This document shows positions 57,863 to 64,000 of a DNA stretch of 64,000 nt, in pieces. Where the stretch lies: assembly GCF_032854445.1 (NCBI RefSeq), contig NC_088295.1, positions 48,039,385 through 48,103,384 on the forward strand. The letters are read 5' to 3'. The notes under the pieces were generated by a model. That model ran no database searches. It saw only the letters and a list, made by a program, of their open reading frames with translations, and had not been told where the DNA came from. Each line of letters starts with the position of its first letter. Position 1 is the first letter of the stretch. A program made the translations under genes and the position numbers. This stretch comes from Liolophura sinensis (lineage: Eukaryota; Mollusca; Polyplacophora; Chitonida; Chitonidae).

Positions 57863-58736
57863 GTTTGATATGGAGGCCAAAATATTTTCTTTCTGGAACT
57901 GTTTTCAGCTGCAAAAAAGAAAACAATGCAAGTATGTTTCATATGAGAAAAATGCTGATCACTCCTAATATTCAACCGGGATCATGTTAAGTACATGTTA
58001 TGAGATGTAGATGTGTAGTGGTAATTTCTCACTTGCTTGCAAAATAAAAAGTATCCTCTTTAATGGTGAACCTTAATAGTATACAACCCTCTGTCCAATA
58101 CATTCACTGTCGTGTCTATATCACCTTTCTCTTGCTCCATGCGAGCGGTCTTGGTACTCAGCCGGAATGTCAAAGTGCCAACGTCAGCCAAGCCTTGAAT
58201 CCGAGGTATCGGAACAGCTTTAGTAGAGTGTTCTGCCGGTCGGGTGTAGGGGTGGTGGGATGGAGCGTTCGCCGGTCATAACATTCTCATACCCTCCTAC
58301 AGCTACCAGCCCAATTAACCCGACCTCTATTCACTGCCTGTTTTTATAGTAACGGAATATCTCCAACAGACGGATTTAATCCAAAGGGGCTCAAGTCCCA
58401 ACAGTATCGGCCTCACCGCTGCGTGTTTTTTGCCACACCGTCAGAAACACGCGTACATACCCGTATCTACTGAATTCAGACGCGTATACCTTGTAAACAA
58501 GTGATCTTTTGTAGCCGACTCCTGCTTCTCCCAAGACCCGTGCATTGGCTTCTAATCACCTCCCGCTTAAGAGCACCTGTCCCTGAAAATAAAGGCACTG
58601 TATACACCCGCGGCCTACTTTATGTAAGATACTTATATTGTTGTGCAATCTGGGCGCTATATGTGTCTAACGCTATGTGTGTTCGATGTATTACAAGGGG
58701 AATACAAGTCTGCTGTATATTATTAAAGCTGGTCAT
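57863..58736. other. Unique spacer, no gene seen
   Basis: Short frames (up to 95 codons, the last running into a SINE relic). No repeat was recognised. Confidence 0.4.
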
Positions 58737-58790
58737 CACCCGTATAAGTGAAATATTTTACGGCGTAAAACGCCAATTAAATAAATAAAT
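58737..58790 (+). mobile_element. SINE family 1, tail-end fragment
   Basis: CCCGTATAAGTGAAATATTT, ACGGCGTAAAACGCCAATTA and AATAAATAAAT match the last 55 bases of the family, with a short internal deletion of the CTTGAGT segment. Confidence 0.82.
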
Positions 58791-61041
58791 ATTATCAAAT
58801 TCCGATAACGAATATAATACTACTTTGAAGTCTGGGATAGAAAGAATATTGTTCTCTTTGTTCAGATAACATAAGCGGAATGTGAGTGATATGGATGTGA
58901 CTAAATCAGACCCGTTAACTTGGTATAGACAAATCTGACGGACTATTTCATTCCTTTGTACATGAAAGCCTTTCCTGTTAATTCCATGCCTACTAAAGAG
59001 GCATTGCAGTCAACTGTCGATTGGTTTGACTATTGATTACCAACTTACTTGTGATCACAATCGAAAATTAAATATCTTAAAGTTTAAGTTACAGGTGAAC
59101 CTTTGCTCACAGAGCCCTTTACCCAATGTTTACAGAAAACAAGTAGATTTGTCTATAAATTAAAGACTATCGGTGATCTAAGATTTCATGCAGAAGAGGA
59201 ATTTCGGATGAAACTATACGTGGCGATTTCGTATGCAAGCGAATATTTAAAAGTGAACACGTCGCATTTGCAGGTTATGGATAGGAAATTATCATACCAA
59301 GCAGATTCTATGCATATGTAATAATCAGCCGTGTATACGCCCCTGTCGCCTCCTAAAGGCGAAAGCCATTGTTTCGTTTGTCTGAGGGGCATCAGTTAGC
59401 AGCCGGTAGTAAATACCTAATGACAACACAGCCCGATAAAGTCATTCTTCTTAATAGTCTTTAACTTTTTATGGAGAATTGTTTGAATTTATCTCAGCGG
59501 CAAATTGGTAGTAAAAACACAATGGTGTTTTGGGTCACATAAACATTGATGTAGACAAGGCCCAGACGGTCGGTACAATGGTCTCCTATCGGCGTGATCT
59601 TTATTCCTCCCGCATCATGGCCGCTGCCTTGCATAAAAATGAAATAAATGTGATATAAAATAGCAATTTGTATGCGGGAAAACCAGACGGTGGACGGTCA
59701 GTACAGTCATAAAACCAACGTGAATGTGATAGAGACGCTGAATGTTTATGTAGCACAGAGACACGTCCTGACACACGGGGTTCCAGACCGGACCCCCGGG
59801 CTGTTAATCCCGCCTTCCTCACTAATAGATCAGGTCAACCAGAGTGATCCACCCTGAGGCGGGAGCTCTCACTGTAATCTGTACACGCCCGCATTGTCCT
59901 CATAGCCGAAAGACAGGACGTCATGGATAAGTACGATCGTGATGGGTAACGTTTGGTGCCTGCATACCTTTAGAAGCTTTGAGAGCAATCAGTCCATGAA
60001 GTTTCCAAAATAAGACGAAAATATAGGGATATATACATCGTCACACCCATAAACTTTGGATGTGGAGTTGATTTTACTGAATTCTGTTGACGCTATTGAG
60101 AAACTTCAAGTTGATGAATAGTAGCTGGCCTAGCGGTACCTGATCTGTATTTTAACAAAGTAAAGAACTGTTGATTAGAGTCTTTAGATCAGTACGAATG
60201 ACAGTCCTTAAGTTTTCACACATGTATCCTGTAGACAAGACATCCTTTGTTAAATACAATAATATTATTCCAAAATAATGTAAAAGATTTATTGTCTTCT
60301 GATGAAATACCATTGCCATCTTCTCCAGCGTAATGAGTTATGTATTATATTCAAAAGTTATATTCGATGCATACATTTATGAAAGAGTGTTGAAAAGCTT
60401 ACTTTCAATGTAGCTAAACGTATTTCCTTGCCTGGTGTAAATAATGAAGTATCATCCAGTAAACACTATGTTTTAGGATGTTATCTGTCGTTCATTTGTC
60501 AAGAATGGACACATTTTTTAAAACAAATATAAAATGGAAGTTTCAAACCTCAACAAACCTGGATCTGTACATTACAGTTCGGTGATTATCATATTTCAGT
60601 ATTACATGTCAACATGCAATTTGCTTTACATGAAAGCAAGGAAACAGAAAATATACACTGTAAAAAATACTACAATTTCGCAGTTAATATTATATACACC
60701 ATATCGTATATCGCCTGATGACGATACGGTTCGAGTCGTCATGAGAATTATGAATCTTCATAATGTATTTATACACGTGTTACTATACATCTTACATCGC
60801 CTGTACTTCTGTAGGCCTACAACTTAACAAGACCGCACGATAGATAACGGTTATCTGAGCAATACGCCGACAAGTACAGCAGGGATCTGACGTTTTTGTC
60901 AAGAGAGAGAACTAACACAGCGTGTGACAGAATAAGTGCTCCTTTCTCCAAACCGTCTCCCGGTTTTTGCACAGCGTGTTTTCAATTTGCAATTATCCTT
61001 TTCTCTAACACTGCCAGGATCTATCAGCGACGAAATTATTC
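58791..61041. other. Unique stretch, no gene recognised
   Basis: Only short frames are present, up to 97 codons (60534-60827), with no recognised domain. No repeat was identified over about 2.2 kb. Confidence 0.4.
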
Positions 61042-61422
61042 TTAACTTACTGCCTGTGACGATATGATACAGTCAACAGTTAAACCGTGTCCCTGAAAGA
61101 AACCACCGAGCTTTCTAATAGCACCATTAATCATCAAACATGAACATGGGGTATCTATTTTAAATATGATAATTTGCCTCCATATCTTTAATAAGGAAGC
61201 ACGACCAGAAATTCTGCATAGTTGATGGAGTGTGCTTTTTACATGTACATGTATTTTAGGAAGACGCCGCTTAGATAACACCAAAGTTGGCATCCTTCGT
61301 TTGGGAAGCTCACACATAGCAAAGTAAACTCCCTCATATACAATAGACTGCAGTCCACATTCTAAAAATGGTGCGGCGTATATTTCAGATTCTGAGCTTG
61401 ATTCTCCCTCCATTCGACGCAT
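61042..61422 (-). other. Unrecognised 126-codon open frame
   Basis: The frame starts MRRMEGESSSESE and ends at a TGA or TAA near 61042. The acidic serine-rich start followed by mixed hydrophobic and basic residues is protein-like in appearance, but nothing matches a family I know. No splice signals or neighbours support it. It is one of the few frames here that might deserve a homology search; chance remains the likeliest explanation. Confidence 0.12.
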
Positions 61423-61460
61423 GGGACAACATTATATTTACAGTTCTGTTTTGCATGCTA

Positions 61461-61536
61461 TTTATTTGATTATTTGATTAGTGTTTTACGCGATACTCAA
61501 GAATATTTCAATGATACGACGGCGGCCAGCGCTATG
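61461..61536 (-). mobile_element. SINE family 1, 5'-truncated fragment
   Basis: On the minus strand: GCGCTGGCCGCCGTCGTATC, ATTGAAATATTCTTGAGTATC, GCGTAAAACACTAATC and an AAATAATCAAATAAATA tail. Only the last 75 bases are present. It lies about 36 bases upstream of repeat A copy 4. Confidence 0.88.
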
Positions 61537-61571
61537 CATTGTTCTTATGTCCTTATTGTGGTGACAGCGCA

Positions 61572-61775
61572 GAATTTTGAGTAATTCTAGACCAGAGACG
61601 TCTAACAAATTAACACCACTGCATCTTCTGTTTACATGATTCTGCTTAAGCCATGGAGCTAGTGTTTGCTACCATTTTCATCATTTACATGAATAAAACC
61701 CTGTTTACTGTGGTAAATTTACAAAGAGGCAAGATTTCACAGATTACGTGTGACCATTTGGCAACTATCATGCTG
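61572..61775 (+). repeat. Unnamed interspersed repeat A, copy 4
   Basis: ATTTTGAGTAATTCTAGACC, GACGTCTAACAAATTAA, TCTGCTTAAGCCATGGAGC, ATCATTTACATGAATAAAACC, AAGATTTCACAG and ATTACGTGTGACCATTTGG are collinear with copy 1 over about 200 bases. With copy 1 it defines the long form of the repeat, including the 5' portion missing from copies 2 and 3. Confidence 0.75.
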
Positions 61776-64000
61776 TAGTCGCAACTCTGGTTTTAGTCTC
61801 CAAGATGTGGTCTTTCACATTGCAAGTATTTTCCGAAGAAGGTGTGAATAACGGTATTCTGAGCACCCATGGAATAAACGGGACATCAGAACATGACATG
61901 TACATGTTCATCCAGGGATTGGTGTTGAACACGTAACAGTACTGATATGTAAAATTGTCCAACTCTTACCTTTTAATATTGGGTTCACCTGTGAACTTCA
62001 ATAGTACCTTCTTTGCAGAACCTTTAATTTCCTACAGATACACATTATGTTCATCATTGTTCAGGCAAATATTTACATCAAGAAAAAGGAAATGTATCAA
62101 AACAAAACATTAATGTCCCCCGATATGGGGTTTAGCCTACTGTTCAAAATTTAAGCCAGATTTACTTCTAAATACCAGTTTCTTTCTGGCAAGTATTTAG
62201 TCCAGATCTAAGTTAATATCAAGTTGAAGTCTTAATGAAGTCTTAATTTTCACGAAGCGGCCTCTGGTTTCATAGTGGCTGTGCTTACTTGTGTTAGTGT
62301 TGGGCAGTTGGGTCATGTTTCTGCTGATGTATTCCACAAGTACAACCTGGGGTTTCCGTATTCGTGTGGGTGGCTATGTGTTTACGTGCTCAACACCTGT
62401 ACACTGTTGACCACGTCTGATGTACAGCCGTGAGTTGATGATCAGTGGATGGTCAGACGATGGCCAGTGTAGCGGCACTAACCTGCTAATGGTCATCCCA
62501 GGAGGTTCGACACGGCGTCTGGCCAGAAACAACACGTCTAATTTGATGACATAACTTTGAGGGTCTTATATGATCACCAGCTGACCAGGCGTCATGTCCA
62601 GCTAAGTTGATTACCCGCTCATTTTCAACACACTGGTCAGTGTCCATGCAAGTTGGCCAATACCCCCAGAGGGCTGGACGTTGATTGAGAACCGCATTAA
62701 AACGAAACTCAATCCGAGAACGAAATTGAAACCGAATAGCTCGGATTGGCACTAATGCCCCGCCCAGCAAATGCCCATCTCCCAGGTTGCTTAGTTTTAC
62801 ATGAGCCTGGTATACTGGTCCGATATATATGTGATGCTAGGGTGGGGTGGTCGGAGTTAGATTGCTGCAACCGACGTAACCACGTCATTTAGTCATGAAG
62901 CACAGGTGGGCTAATTAAGGTGGAATTTGAAACCCAGCACGTTCCAATGTCAAGTGCGTATGTTTCAAATCTCAGTATACATGTAATTACATCGTCCTAA
63001 AGCAAACGCCTCGTTTGCCTTGTTGTGTTCTAGTTTTAAAAATTTGTTAACCAACAATTGCCGTCATCGCCTCGTCCAAAGATAATACTTAATATTACGT
63101 TATACCGTTACACGTCAAAGCATTCATCAGCTATATGACAATACTGATGTTCATTCAACAAAATCAAAACTCTGGACGTTTCATTATTGATATAAATCGA
63201 CTAAGCGAATCTATAAATCAGTTATCATTTAAGTTGCCTATTTGCGCAACTCTTTTTTCCGTCACATGAAAGTATTTTCGTCTTGTATCACGGACTAGTT
63301 CAACGGAGTTCAACGCATGATGCCAACGGATGTTAAGCGCAATACCAAAAAGAAACACTCAGTACGTGTATTTCAACCATGCCCCAGCTACAATTGCTAA
63401 CATATATATGCAATTTGTGCACCCATTATATGTGTGTCCTGTTCTGATTTTTTTTCACAGTGTATTCCAGACATACGTCGACACCACATGTTTCTTCCGT
63501 CAACATGTATAGTCTATGATCCACACCGACACTCTAAACCCCGATTTCGTATCTTGTTATTATTTGGGTGAAGTAATTTCGACAGCTCAAACTGACTATA
63601 CAGATATCCGAGTTACCATTCGCCGCAATACGCCCGTTCTTCTCGTCTACTTACTTCCTTTCTAAGTAGATAATATCAGGGACACTTAAATGTTATCACC
63701 ATTGATCTTAACCATGTATGTAGTAAAGGGTTAGGTTAAAAGGCGTTAAGTTCTAGATATAGCGGCTTATCACGCCCAAGGATCGTAAGTCCAGAGAGAA
63801 TTCGCAGATTCGTACAGAAGGTTGTGTCCTTTATGCAGAGAAAGTGCTGTTTGAACAACAAAAATGGTGGCTGTTGCCTGGAATTAGCACACCAAAAAGC
63901 GGCGTAAAGGCAATGGAAGTATTAGAGTGTGCACGAAAACATGCGCGATGTAGCGTAACGAGTGAATCCAGAATTAGGAACATCTTTTACCGTTATAATG
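61776..64000. other. Unique terminal stretch, no gene recognised
   Basis: Frames up to 94 codons (62486-62770, minus) are unrecognised. The part at about 62400-62800 is GC-balanced. No repeat family of this window was seen here. Confidence 0.35.

Noticed and set aside
1-64000. Prokaryotic genes, operons, prophage or plasmid content
   Set aside because: No tightly packed long frames or ribosome-binding-site patterns. Repeats are eukaryotic SINEs and microsatellites.

Overview
This window looks like metazoan nuclear DNA, most likely from a lophotrochozoan invertebrate (mollusc or brachiopod). It is AT-rich by eye. No open reading frame exceeds 162 codons, there is no operon-like packing, and there are long dinucleotide tracts. 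It also carries many copies of a tRNA-headed SINE ending in a CAATCAAATAAATAAA-type tail. The lophotrochozoan placement rests on my recollection that such SINE 3' domains are common in molluscs and brachiopods; no search was run. I recognise no complete protein-coding gene, no structural RNA gene, no virus and no prokaryotic feature. The window reads as an intergenic or long-intronic stretch.

Layout. 1-11.6 kb is mostly unique AT-rich sequence with small tandem duplications (547-703, 1231-1350), a long TA tract (2858-2927), a G15 tract (7349-7363) and a GC-richer block at 8.7-9.9 kb holding the longest ORF, which I cannot identify. 11.6-20 kb holds the first degraded SINE copies, a 21-bp triplicate (12018-12080), a GC-balanced block at 17.0-17.35 kb and a diverged pair of about 145-bp repeats at 18.2 and 18.6 kb. 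20-37 kb is the SINE-rich core, with several copies still flanked by perfect target-site duplications, and CA and TA microsatellites. 37-46 kb is largely unique sequence with two enhancer-like blocks (39.6-39.9 and 45.3-45.6 kb). 46.07-46.37 kb is a five-copy 59-bp tandem array lying next to a SINE of a second family. 50.47-52.30 kb is a satellite-like array of about 31 copies of a 58-bp unit with higher-order structure. 52.7-64 kb has further SINE copies, mostly in reverse orientation.

The most interesting items are: the 58-bp array, with multi-unit internal duplications and a captured piece of its own flank; an unnamed interspersed repeat of about 130-220 bp present four times, always in the same orientation (20.6, 25.1, 56.8 and 61.6 kb); and the main SINE family, whose intact copies look recent. 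Several compact, GC-balanced, unique blocks may be cis-regulatory, but that is inference from composition and short motifs only.
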